Positions 44,396 through 52,570 of a stretch of DNA of 64,000 nucleotides are shown here, piece after piece; position 1 is the first letter of the stretch; every line of letters begins with the position of its first letter. Position numbers and translations under genes: made by a program. Origin of the DNA: SAR86 cluster bacterium AG-390-O18 (GTDB lineage: Bacteria > Pseudomonadota > Gammaproteobacteria > Magnimaribacterales > AG-339-G14). The notes below the pieces were generated by a model. It made no database searches. It was not told the origin of the DNA and was given only the letters and a program-made list of their open reading frames with translations. The stretch is taken from the NCBI GenBank assembly GCA_003279605.1, contig QCHF01000001.1, forward strand, positions 538,075 to 602,074, given 5' to 3'.

Positions 44396-44884
44396 TTATC
44401 TTTTTCTTACCCAATAATCTAAAGAAAGATAGTTACCTCCGCCGTAAATAAGAGGTATCAAAAGAATTACAATATATGTAGCTGCCATTTCATATCCACC
44501 TGCATCTGCATTCCAACCATTTGGATAATGAAAATAAGCTGCAACAAACATAGCAAAGATGATTGGAACACTAGCCCATCTAGTAAATAATCCTAGCAAT
44601 AAAAGAATAGCACCTCCAGCTTCTGCAAGAATTACAAGCCAAGCAAAGAAAGTTGGGAAGATAAAGTTTAAATTATCGGATCCTTCGGGGCCTAAGAATT
44701 CAGCAAATCTTGGATTTACACTTGGCATTCCTTCGTTCCAAGAAAGTTTATTCGATGAAGTGCCTGCTCTCCAAAAAATAAAAAAAAGATAAATTCTAAT
44801 AATGAATAAGATTGCAAAATCTAAAAAGACTAGACTTTTTAGAAAATCATCCACTTTAAAGAGAAAAGTTTTAATTAAGTTCAT
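44396..44884 (-). CDS. DoxX-family membrane protein
   Basis: A 162-residue inner-membrane protein with four helices (about 19-37, 72-93, 99-115, 128-150). The family signature is LVILAEAGGAILLLLGLFTRWASVP. DoxX-like proteins of this group are linked to thiol or quinone stress in some bacteria, but the role here is unknown. A hydrophilic loop with SWNEGMPSVNPRFAEFLGP faces outward. It follows the DjlA-like gene by 12 bp and abuts pdxH. Confidence 0.8.
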   Translation of the reverse strand: MNLIKTFLFKVDDFLKSLVFLDFAILFIIRIYLFFIFWRAGTSSNKLSWNEGMPSVNPRFAEFLGPEGSDNLNFIFPTFFAWLVILAEAGGAILLLLGLFTRWASVPIIFAMFVAAYFHYPNGWNADAGGYEMAATYIVILLIPLIYGGGNYLSLDYWVRKR

Positions 44885-44896
44885 AAATCTAAATTA

Positions 44897-45628
44897 TCAT
44901 TTTTGATATCTTTTTTCTAACTCTTCATAAGCTTCTTGTATTTCAATAAATTTTTCTTTGGCTTTTTCAATAAACTCTTCTGGAAGTCCTTTGCCAATAA
45001 GAGTATCAGGATGAAACTCTTTTCTTTTTTTTAAATACGCTTTTTTTATTTCATTAAATGAGGCATTTTTATTTACTCCTAGAGTTTTAAAGTAATCATT
45101 TGTTTTATCAACAAATTTTTCATAAAGAGACTTATAAACTTTTTCATCAAACCTAAAAATTCTTGGAATTTTTTTTAAAAGCGCATCTTCATTAGGATGA
45201 AGAATTCCATCAGCAAGAGCTAGTTCGAAAAGCAATTCATAAAAAACCAATAGTGAATTTGGGCTTGAGGAAAGAACCTGATAAAGGTTTGATGCATAAG
45301 CTTCAAAAGTTTCTTTATCGTCTTTTGCATTTTGAAATATATTAATTGCAAAATTTCTATGCTCTCTATTGAGATTTAATTTGCTGGATATTATTTCTTC
45401 TATTTTATTTATCTCAGATTCATCAACTCTTCCATCTGCTTTAGCTATTTTTGCTAAGCAAGCAAATAAAGCTGCAAAAAAAGCAACTTGTTGGTCAAAA
45501 TTATTTGGTCTTCTTCTTTTTGATCTAGAGGAAATATTTGAGCCAACGACACTTCCTACTAAAGCTCCAATTGGTCCTAAAACTACAAACCCAACTAGAC
45601 CGCCAGTTATTCCGCCCCAAATACTCAT
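44897..45628 (-). CDS. DjlA-like membrane-anchored J-domain protein
   Basis: A 243-residue protein. The first 30 residues ([25 protein letters not shown]) are glycine-rich and hydrophobic, like the dimerising membrane segment of DjlA. The middle TerB-like helical domain spans about 48-165 ([45 protein letters not shown]), and the C-terminal J domain (about 170-243) has the Hsp70-stimulating HPD in [11 protein letters not shown]. DjlA recruits DnaK at the inner membrane. It heads a leftward group with doxX and pdxH; 65 bp separate it from the chosen DUF35 start. Confidence 0.85.
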   Translation of the reverse strand: MSIWGGITGGLVGFVVLGPIGALVGSVVGSNISSRSKRRRPNNFDQQVAFFAALFACLAKIAKADGRVDESEINKIEEIISSKLNLNREHRNFAINIFQNAKDDKETFEAYASNLYQVLSSSPNSLLVFYELLFELALADGILHPNEDALLKKIPRIFRFDEKVYKSLYEKFVDKTNDYFKTLGVNKNASFNEIKKAYLKKRKEFHPDTLIGKGLPEEFIEKAKEKFIEIQEAYEELEKRYQK

Positions 45629-45693
45629 AATTTAATTGTTTAACTTTCTATTTTTTTTTGGTTCAATGTACTTTTAAAAAGGGAGATGAACAA

Positions 45694-46107
45694 GTGTCAG
45701 TAAAAAGTTTGCCAGCAGTAGATTATTTAAAAATTCCAAAAGATGGTGATCCTTACTTAGAAGGTCATAAATGTGGAAATTGTGGAGCGGTTTTTCTTGG
45801 CGAAAGATCCGTTTGTTCAAAATGTTTTTCTAGAGACAAGATGTCTGCTGTAAAACTCAATGAAACAGGAATTTTGCACTCGTTTTCAGTGGTTTATAGA
45901 TCTTTTCCTGGAATAGACGTTCCTTATGTATCCGCAATTGTTGATTTAGATGGTGGCGGAACTGTAAAGGGAAACCTTATAAATATTGAACCTGATCCAG
46001 AAAAAATAGACTTTGGTATGAAAGTAAGATTGACATATCACGACGCTTTAGGAAGAAAAGACAAAGAAGGAAACTCCTACTTGAGTTATTTCTTCGAACC
46101 AGCATAA
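45694..46107 (+). CDS. DUF35 OB-fold/zinc-ribbon protein, thiolase partner
   Basis: About 137 residues. An N-terminal rubredoxin-like zinc ribbon has four Cys in HKCGNCGAVFLGERSVCSKCF, followed by an OB fold (GILHSFSVVYRSFPG, PYVSAIVDLDGGGTVKGNLI). DUF35 proteins bind thiolases and are thought to channel acyl-CoA or acetoacetyl-CoA. The start is set at GTG 45694, since GGGAGA lies 8 bp upstream; a TTG at 45658 would add 12 residues without such a site. The thiolase gene starts 23 bp downstream, confirming the pair. Confidence 0.87.
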   Translation: MSVKSLPAVDYLKIPKDGDPYLEGHKCGNCGAVFLGERSVCSKCFSRDKMSAVKLNETGILHSFSVVYRSFPGIDVPYVSAIVDLDGGGTVKGNLINIEPDPEKIDFGMKVRLTYHDALGRKDKEGNSYLSYFFEPA

Positions 46108-46130
46108 AATATACAAATAAAGGAGAAATT

Positions 46131-47270
46131 ATGAGTGATGTATACGTTTTAGGAGTTGACATGATTAAGTTTGGAAGATTCCCAGACAGAACTGTGCCAA
46201 ATATTGGGGCCGAAGCAGCTTTAATGGCTTTAGATGATGCTGGTTTAACTATAAAAGATATGCAAGCTATGTATTGCGGTAATCTTGGACAAGCAAATGC
46301 TATGGTTGGACAAAGAATTCTTCAAGAAATAGGTCAAACCGGTATTCCAGTTGTAAATTGCGCTAACGCTTGTGCGACAGGTGCTACGGCCTTTAGAGAA
46401 GCTTGGATGTCAATTAAAGCTGGTATTTATGATGTAGTTCTTGCAGTAGGTGTTGAGCAAATGGGTAAAGGACTTTTAGGTGGTGCAGGTGGTGGAGATG
46501 GTATTCCTAAAGAAGGTCTTCTAGGTTCAGGTACTATGCCATGCGTATTTGCCGAAGCTGGAATGGAGCATTCAAAAGATCATGGAACAACCTTCGAACA
46601 ATTTGCAAAGATTTCAGTAAAAAATCATCACCATTCAACTATGAATCCCAAGGCAATGTATCAAATAGAAACTCCTCTGGATATTGTAATGAATGCCGAA
46701 ATGATTTCTTATCCAAATACAAAACTTATGTGTTCTGTAAATGTTGATGGATCTGCTGCTGCAGTCCTTGTTTCAGAAAAGAAAGCAAAAGAATTGGGAA
46801 TGGGACGTGCTGTAAGAGTTAAAGCTTCTGCACTTGCCAGTGATCCCTATACAGATAGAGATTTGGTCATGCCTGATGTAAACGCTTGTACTAGGTTAGC
46901 TGCTGAACAAGCTTATGAAATGGCTGGTGTTGGGCCAGAGGACATAAACCTTGTTGAATTACATGATTGTTTTGCTACTGCAGAAATGCTTCATTACGAA
47001 AATCTTGGTCTCTGTAAAGATGGTGAAGCAGGAAAAATGATTGATGAAGGTCACGTTGAGCTTGGAGGAAAAGTTCCTGTAAATGTTTCAGGAGGGCTTC
47101 TTTCCAAAGGACACCCTTTAGGTGCAACTGGTATAGCAAACATATACGAAGTTTGTACTCATTTGAGAGGAGAAGCAGGTGACAGGCAGGTTGAGGGAGC
47201 TAGACTTGGAATGACACATGTTATTGGCTTAGGAACTGCATGTGGAATTCATATTTTAGAGAAAGTCTAA
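46131..47270 (+). CDS. thiolase family protein (SCP-x/acetyl-CoA C-acyltransferase type)
   Basis: A 379-residue thiolase-fold protein. The nucleophilic Cys81 is in NCANACATGATAFREA, and the catalytic His is in GGLLSKGHPLGATGIAN; GLGTACGIHILEKV near the end holds the second Cys. The sequence resembles SCP-x-type or lipid-transfer thiolases rather than FadA. It forms or splits 3-ketoacyl-CoA, perhaps in a degradation pathway for branched or steroid-like side chains, with DUF35 as partner. AAAGGAGAAATT precedes ATG. The downstream phosphodiesterase gene starts 4 bp away. Confidence 0.88.
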   Translation: MSDVYVLGVDMIKFGRFPDRTVPNIGAEAALMALDDAGLTIKDMQAMYCGNLGQANAMVGQRILQEIGQTGIPVVNCANACATGATAFREAWMSIKAGIYDVVLAVGVEQMGKGLLGGAGGGDGIPKEGLLGSGTMPCVFAEAGMEHSKDHGTTFEQFAKISVKNHHHSTMNPKAMYQIETPLDIVMNAEMISYPNTKLMCSVNVDGSAAAVLVSEKKAKELGMGRAVRVKASALASDPYTDRDLVMPDVNACTRLAAEQAYEMAGVGPEDINLVELHDCFATAEMLHYENLGLCKDGEAGKMIDEGHVELGGKVPVNVSGGLLSKGHPLGATGIANIYEVCTHLRGEAGDRQVEGARLGMTHVIGLGTACGIHILEKV

Positions 47271-47274
47271 TTCA

Positions 47275-47763
47275 GTGATTCTTGGCGTAACTGGCGATAC
47301 GCATAATAATCTTAAAAATATTCAAGAAATCTGCACTATTTTTAACCAAAATGGTGCAGATTTAGTAATACATACTGGTGATATTTCTCTTCCTAAATCT
47401 CTTATAGCCTTTAGTGAATTAAACTGCCCTCTCATAGCGGTACTTGGTAATAATGATATTGGAGAAAGAAAGGATCTTGAAGAGGCTTCCAAAAAATTTG
47501 ACTGTAAATTGTTTGAGGAACCTTACTCTCTTAACTTAAATGATATAAATATTCTAATCCTTCATCATCCTGAATTAATTGACCATAAAATGATAAGAGA
47601 CAATGATTTAATTTTACATGGTCATACTCACCTATATAGATTAGAAAAAAAAATGAATTGTATAATCTTTAACCCTGGAGAATGCGCTGGGATTATGAAA
47701 GGGAAAAATCAAATTGGAATAGTAGATTTAAATAATCTTAGACCGAAAATAATTAATTTTTAG
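47275..47763 (+). CDS. YfcE/MJ0936-type metallophosphoesterase
   Basis: A 162-residue calcineurin-like phosphoesterase with a minimal domain. Metal ligands are in GDTHNN (start), HTGDISLP, LGNNDIGE, ILHHPEL and HGHTHLYRL. Members are phosphodiesterases of cyclic or small nucleotides or have unknown function. It starts with GTG four bases after the thiolase stop, so it is likely the last gene of the three-gene operon, and its 3' end overlaps that of the convergent membrane protein by 11 bp. Confidence 0.85.
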   Translation: MILGVTGDTHNNLKNIQEICTIFNQNGADLVIHTGDISLPKSLIAFSELNCPLIAVLGNNDIGERKDLEEASKKFDCKLFEEPYSLNLNDINILILHHPELIDHKMIRDNDLILHGHTHLYRLEKKMNCIIFNPGECAGIMKGKNQIGIVDLNNLRPKIINF

Positions 47764-48052
47764 ATTTTTTTCTCCAAAAAATTAAAGAAGATACAAATAT
47801 CACCAAAAGAAAAAGGCCCAAAGGCCTGAGTATTCTTGAGTATCCATTATTTTCTAGAATTGTACTTTCCAAAAAGAATATTGAAATTATTGGCGCTAAT
47901 GTATTTTCTCCAGGAGTTTTAAACCAGAATGAGGCTATGCAAGATAAAACTATACTAAAGATTAAAATTTTAAAAAATCTTTTCTCAACAAAAAAAGTAG
48001 AAAAATAAGCAATTAGAAAAGAAAAAAAGAAATAAAAGAGCCAAAAAATCAT
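47753..48052 (-). CDS. small membrane protein of unknown function
   Basis: A 99-residue hydrophobic protein. I do not recognise the family. Three membrane helices are apparent (about 1-20, 27-47, 77-93), with a loop carrying KTPGENTLAPIIS. The C-terminus is basic (RRKKSKN-like WRKKSKN), so it is probably inside. Its start overlaps the rnd stop by 4 bp in an ATGA junction and it is the last gene of the leftward glycan-to-RNase D series. Its codon use looks like that of its neighbours, so I take it as real. Confidence 0.6.
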   Translation of the reverse strand: MIFWLFYFFFSFLIAYFSTFFVEKRFFKILIFSIVLSCIASFWFKTPGENTLAPIISIFFLESTILENNGYSRILRPLGLFLLVIFVSSLIFWRKKSKN

Positions 48053-48909
48053 AAAAATTTTGATATAAATTCTTCTGTTAATTGTGTATCTCCAATAATT
48101 GTCATAATTTGTTTTTTTGGAGAATTATCATTATGAGTTATTTTTGATAGTTTCTTTAAATATTTATCATGAAAAATATAAGTTGGAGGAACATCTTGAG
48201 CTTCTGCAACTTCTTCTCTCCATTTAAAAATATTTATATTCCTATTTGATAATTTGTTTTGATTTTTTTTAATCCTAAGTTTTTTTAAGGATTCATTTCC
48301 TAAGTCTGCTTCCTTTCTAGATGCTTTTAATACTTGATTTAAAAGATCATTTTTTATTAACTTTTTCTTCTGAAAATAATATATATCAATTAAATAATCT
48401 ACATCTTCAAAAGCATAGTTGATCTGATCTTGAGTCAAAGGCCTTTTAAGCCAATTAGAATTTGTTTCAGCTTGCTTTAAATTTATTCCAAAATAATTTT
48501 TTACAATCTTACCATATGCCTTAACTTCTCCATTTTCCAAAAACTTTTCAGCTACTTGAATGTCGAAAGCATTTTTTGTACTACAATCAAGACATTTACT
48601 TAAGACAGTTGAATCGCTTCTTGCTGAGTGAAATATTTTAAGAATATTTTTATTTTCAATATATTTTTTTAAAATAATTTTAGGGTTTACTTTTAAACAA
48701 TCTATTAAAAAAAGGTTATTTCTTGTAGATAATTGGACTATAGAAAGTTTAGGAAAATAAGTTGTTCTCCAATCGAATTCAGTATCAATCCCTATGATTT
48801 TTGACTGTGAAAGATTTATGTCCATCCTTTTTAAGGATTCATTATTTGAAATGAAAAATGAAGGCTTTTTTTTCTTTAGCCGTCTTCTTAAAAAAGAAAC
48901 TATTGACAT
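48049..48909 (-). CDS. rnd: ribonuclease D
   Basis: A 286-residue 3'-5' exonuclease that trims tRNA ends. The DEDD catalytic residues are in IIGIDTEFDWRTTYFP, IFHSARSDSTVL and YAFEDVDYLIDIYYFQ (Asp/Tyr). A single HRDC-like domain follows (WREEVAEAQDVPPTYIFHDKYLKKLSK), so the enzyme is shorter than the 370-residue Escherichia coli form with two. I put the start at ATG 48909, one base after the upstream stop (TGATATG); a longer reading to 49005 overlaps the fusion gene by 95 bp and is less likely. Confidence 0.82.
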   Translation of the reverse strand: MSIVSFLRRRLKKKKPSFFISNNESLKRMDINLSQSKIIGIDTEFDWRTTYFPKLSIVQLSTRNNLFLIDCLKVNPKIILKKYIENKNILKIFHSARSDSTVLSKCLDCSTKNAFDIQVAEKFLENGEVKAYGKIVKNYFGINLKQAETNSNWLKRPLTQDQINYAFEDVDYLIDIYYFQKKKLIKNDLLNQVLKASRKEADLGNESLKKLRIKKNQNKLSNRNINIFKWREEVAEAQDVPPTYIFHDKYLKKLSKITHNDNSPKKQIMTIIGDTQLTEEFISKFL

Positions 48910-48910
48910 A

Positions 48911-49699
48911 TCATTTATTTTTTTCTTCAAAATAGTAAAGTCTTTCAATATCTTCTTCGTCAACGATTTCTCCATATTGAATCTCAATAATTTTACAGAC
49001 TTCATGATAAGGATTTACTAATTGATGCCATTCATTTTTTTTTACAAAAAAAATATCTTCTCTATTTAGCTTATGTTCTTTTTTTTCGGCTTCATTAGTT
49101 TTGCTATGGTTTACTATGCAAGCTCCTTGGCTAACAAACCAAATTTCATTTCTATGATGGTGTTTTTGAAAGCTCATGCCTTTTTTTGGGTTGATAATTA
49201 ATTCCTTAATTTTTAAATTTTTGTCTAAATAAAGATTATAAAAGCTTCCCCAAACTCTTTCTTCTTTAGAATAATGCCAACCTTTTAAAATTTCGCTTGA
49301 AGAGTTTTTTTTGTCTTTGCCTCCAACCTCAAATTCAAATTTAATATTTTCAACATCCTGTTCTGGAATATTTCCTTTATCTCTATCTCCTCCATTACAA
49401 AAAACTATCTCATCTGAAGGAAACTTATTTTTTAGGTCTTCAAGACCATTTATGCATGAATTTTTATCATCATCTTTAAAGCCAATAACTAAGTCTACTA
49501 TCTCTAAATTTTCTAAAATAATTTTTCTTTCTTCAAATGTTAAAAAATTCTTTCCCTTTTTTTTAATTAGCCAATTATCACTATTTAAAAGAACAATTAA
49601 TTTTTCACCATAATTTTTTGCATCTTTTAAATAAGCTATGTGTCCACTATGAATAGGATCAAACCCGCCCGAAACTACAGCAATTCTCTTTTTATTCAT
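48911..49699 (-). CDS. cytidylyltransferase-cupin fusion protein
   Basis: A 262-residue two-domain protein. The N-terminal domain (about 1-140) is an HxGH nucleotidyltransferase, with AVVSGGFDPIHSGHIAYLKDA and NGGDRDKGNIPEQDV resembling RfaE/HldE C-terminal or TagD-type enzymes. The C-terminal domain (about 150-262) is a cupin like the metal-binding half of mannose-6-phosphate isomerase: PKKGMSFQKHHHRNEIWFVSQG, then FVKKNEWHQLVNPYHE and IIEIQYGE. Such a protein may link an NDP-activation step with an isomerase or sensing step. It overlaps galU by 4 bp and leads into rnd. Confidence 0.8.
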   Translation of the reverse strand: MNKKRIAVVSGGFDPIHSGHIAYLKDAKNYGEKLIVLLNSDNWLIKKKGKNFLTFEERKIILENLEIVDLVIGFKDDDKNSCINGLEDLKNKFPSDEIVFCNGGDRDKGNIPEQDVENIKFEFEVGGKDKKNSSSEILKGWHYSKEERVWGSFYNLYLDKNLKIKELIINPKKGMSFQKHHHRNEIWFVSQGACIVNHSKTNEAEKKEHKLNREDIFFVKKNEWHQLVNPYHEVCKIIEIQYGEIVDEEDIERLYYFEEKNK

Positions 49700-50553
49700 T
49701 TGATTTTTTTTAAATATGATTTAAATTCTTTGCTAACTGTTTTATCTTCTATTGCATAGTCAACTATAGCTTTTAGATATCCCAATTTGCTTCCACAATC
49801 ATAAAATTTACCTTTTAAATAAGAAAATAAGATTTCATTAGAATCATTTATAAATCTTTGGATTGCATCAGTAAGCTCAATCTCATTTGAAACTTTATTT
49901 TTTTCTTTAGAGATGTAGTTAATGAAATTATTTGTAAATATATATCTACCTACAATAAAAAGGTTGGAAGGAGCCTTGCTAATTTTTGGCTTTTCAAAAA
50001 TTCTTAATATTTTGTTTTTTGAGACTTTTGCTATTCCATAGTTTGATAGCTCTTTATTTCCTATTTTTCCGAGAAGAATCTGAGATAAGCCACTTTCTTC
50101 AAATTCTTTTTTTAGTTTAGATAAATTATTATTCTTTGATTTATCTGCAATCAGCATGTCAGGGAGAACAATTGCAAAAGATTCTTTTTTTATAATAGTT
50201 TTTGCACAGCTAATTGCATGGCCAAGTCCCTTAGCATGACCTTGTCTAATACTTTGAATGGAAACTTTAAGATTTGATAATGATTTAATTTCTTTTAGAA
50301 GACTTCTTTTTACTCTTTTTTCTAGTGTTGCTTCTAATTCAAAACTATTGTCAAAATGATTTTCTACTGATGATTTGCTTGAATGCGTTATAAAAATTAT
50401 TTCCTTAAATCCAGCATTCTCCACCTCTTCTACTATCAATTGGATAATTGGCTTTGTAACGACTGGCAACATTTCTTTTGGAATTGCTTTTGTTGCTGGA
50501 AGCATTCTAGTTCCTAAACCTGCAATTGGAACAATAACTTTGTTTACTTTCAT
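49696..50553 (-). CDS. galU: UTP-glucose-1-phosphate uridylyltransferase
   Basis: A 285-residue enzyme making UDP-glucose for glycan synthesis. The N-terminal VIVPIAGLGTRMLPATKAIPKEMLPVV is the classic GalU signature, and FAIVLPDMLIAD, EIELTDAIQRFI and a terminal FYDCGSKLGYLKA match. It overlaps the epimerase gene by 4 bp. UDP-glucose feeds the GalE step in the same cluster. Confidence 0.93.
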   Translation of the reverse strand: MKVNKVIVPIAGLGTRMLPATKAIPKEMLPVVTKPIIQLIVEEVENAGFKEIIFITHSSKSSVENHFDNSFELEATLEKRVKRSLLKEIKSLSNLKVSIQSIRQGHAKGLGHAISCAKTIIKKESFAIVLPDMLIADKSKNNNLSKLKKEFEESGLSQILLGKIGNKELSNYGIAKVSKNKILRIFEKPKISKAPSNLFIVGRYIFTNNFINYISKEKNKVSNEIELTDAIQRFINDSNEILFSYLKGKFYDCGSKLGYLKAIVDYAIEDKTVSKEFKSYLKKIK

Positions 50554-51524
50554 AAATCCTCTCTTTCTAAAAAATCATTTTTAATGGTTTTATTTAATGC
50601 ATCTTTAAGTGAATAAGGCGGAATAAAATCATGGTTATTTTTAATATTAATAATTGAAGAATTTAGGAATTTTGAAATTCTTATTGAGCTTATTGGAAGA
50701 TTTTTCCTAAAACAAAATGAAATTAAATCAAAAAAATAACCAACTAGCATTCCAAAAAACCTAGGTAATCTTATATAGATTTTTGGTTTTAGCTTGAATT
50801 TCTCTTTTATAAACAAAACAAGTTCATTCATACTTAAATCAGGTTTGTCTGCATAATTAAAAAGATGGTATCCATCATTAAAGCTTAAACTATGAATTAT
50901 AAATTCAGAAAGATTTTCTACATAAGCCATAGATTTTTTATTTTTTCCACTACCAATCATTAAAAATCTTTTTTTTTGAATCTGGCTGATTAAGTTATAT
51001 ACATTTCCTTTGTTTCCCTCTCCGAAAACTACAGCGGGCCTTATAATGATCAATTTTTTTGAGTTGTCATTATTTTTGAACCAGGTTCGATAGGACTTTT
51101 CTGCTAGATATTTCGTCCTGCCATACTCGTTAAAATAATTTATTTTGCTTTCTTCATTCAATTCAGTTTCAGAAAAGCCATAAACTGCTACTGAGCTTAA
51201 AAAAATGATATTTTTGATATTAAATTTTTCTGCTGCATTAATTAAGTTTTGAGATCCAATGACATTTACATCTTGATATCTTGATAAGGGTTTTACATCA
51301 TCTTTATGTTCTGCAGCTAAATTTATGATTGTAGTAAAACCCTTCAATTTTTCTAAAGACCTAGGTTCCTCAATATCAATATAAATGTCTGAATTTGAAA
51401 TATTTTTTTTATCAAAAATAGTATGTTCTAACTCTTTTTTTGATAAGTTTGAGGATATGGCTTTTCCTATGAAGCCTGCGCCACCAACTAATGCAATTTT
51501 TTCATTCATAAAATCATTAATCAT
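50550..51524 (-). CDS. NAD-dependent epimerase/dehydratase
   Basis: A 324-residue extended SDR. The Rossmann start IALVGGAGFIGKAISSNL, the catalytic Ser-Ser of LSSVAVYG, and the YGRTKYLAEK motif with the catalytic Tyr and Lys are all visible. The substrate is a nucleotide sugar or its relative, unknown here; 4-reduction or dehydration are possible. ATG 51524 overlaps the galE stop by 8 bp; a second ATG at 51509 is an alternative start. It belongs to the surface-glycan cluster. Confidence 0.85.
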   Translation of the reverse strand: MINDFMNEKIALVGGAGFIGKAISSNLSKKELEHTIFDKKNISNSDIYIDIEEPRSLEKLKGFTTIINLAAEHKDDVKPLSRYQDVNVIGSQNLINAAEKFNIKNIIFLSSVAVYGFSETELNEESKINYFNEYGRTKYLAEKSYRTWFKNNDNSKKLIIIRPAVVFGEGNKGNVYNLISQIQKKRFLMIGSGKNKKSMAYVENLSEFIIHSLSFNDGYHLFNYADKPDLSMNELVLFIKEKFKLKPKIYIRLPRFFGMLVGYFFDLISFCFRKNLPISSIRISKFLNSSIINIKNNHDFIPPYSLKDALNKTIKNDFLEREDL

Positions 51525-52527
51525 TTAAATTAAGGTTTTTCTTTTGCCAATTCCAACCATCGTAGATCATTTCTTCAAGAGTTTTTTTTGCTGTCCAGTT
51601 AAGATTTTTTTTAGCTAAAGACACATCAGCAAATATCTCAGAAATATCTCCGGATCTTCTTCCAACAACTTTGTATGGAATATCTATATTAGTTACTTTT
51701 TTAAAAGTCTTTATAATTTCAAAAACTGAAAAACCATTGCCAGTTCCAAGGTTAAAAAATGAAATATTATGTTTGTCTGAAAGATACTCAAGAGCGCATA
51801 AATGACCTTTGGAGAGATCTTCAATATGAATATAATCTCTTATGCCAGAGCCATCTGGAGTTGAATAATCATCTCCAAATATCTCTAATTCTTTAAGAAC
51901 TCCAGAAGCTACATTAAATAAGTAGGGAAGAAGATTATCTGGAATACCCTTAGGACTCTCTCCTATCAATCCAGACGAATGCGCTCCAATTGGATTGAAA
52001 TATCTTAAAATACATATTTGCCATTCATTATCTTTTTCCCATATTTCCCTTAGAATATTTTCAACCATATATTTTGTCTTGCCATAAATACTTGTCGTAT
52101 TTCCAATATCAGAGGATTCATAAATTGGTAAGGATTTAGGAATGCCATAGACTGTTGCCGATGAAGAAAAAACTAGTTTCTTTACTTTCGATTTTTTCAT
52201 GACTGATATAAGATTCCTTGTTCCTTGAACATTATTTTCAAAATATTCAGAGGGAATTTCATTACTTTTTTTAACTGATTTAAGTCCGGCGAGATGGATC
52301 ACAGCTTCAAATGAATATTTGTCAAAAAGCTTTTCTAAAGCATTGGAATTTCTTAAGTCAATTTTTTCAAAAATAATATCCTTTTGGGTAATTTTTTTTA
52401 GACCTTCAAGAGCTTTTTTTGAACTATTTGATAAATTATCAATTATTAAAACTTCATGACCATTTATTACAAGCTCTACAGCTACATGAGAGCCAATGTA
52501 TCCTGTACCGCCAGTAATAAGAATCAA
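51517..52527 (-). CDS. galE: UDP-glucose 4-epimerase
   Basis: A 336-residue extended SDR converting UDP-glucose to UDP-galactose. It has MILITGGTGYIGSHVAVELV, IDNLSNSSKKAL with the NAD region, FSSSATVYG, the catalytic YGKTKYMVE, LRYFNPIGAHSSGLIGE and NLGTGNGFSVFEII, all as in GalE. It follows the GT4 gene with a 43 bp gap and overlaps the next epimerase. Confidence 0.93.
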   Translation of the reverse strand: MILITGGTGYIGSHVAVELVINGHEVLIIDNLSNSSKKALEGLKKITQKDIIFEKIDLRNSNALEKLFDKYSFEAVIHLAGLKSVKKSNEIPSEYFENNVQGTRNLISVMKKSKVKKLVFSSSATVYGIPKSLPIYESSDIGNTTSIYGKTKYMVENILREIWEKDNEWQICILRYFNPIGAHSSGLIGESPKGIPDNLLPYLFNVASGVLKELEIFGDDYSTPDGSGIRDYIHIEDLSKGHLCALEYLSDKHNISFFNLGTGNGFSVFEIIKTFKKVTNIDIPYKVVGRRSGDISEIFADVSLAKKNLNWTAKKTLEEMIYDGWNWQKKNLNLND

Positions 52528-52570
52528 ATTTTTTCCAAATAATACTTATTTTAACACCTAGCTGTTTTAA

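Noticed and set aside
48910-49005. N-terminal extension of RNase D
   Set aside because: It overlaps the end of the fusion gene for 95 bp, while ATG 48909 lies one base after that stop and starts a plausible protein.
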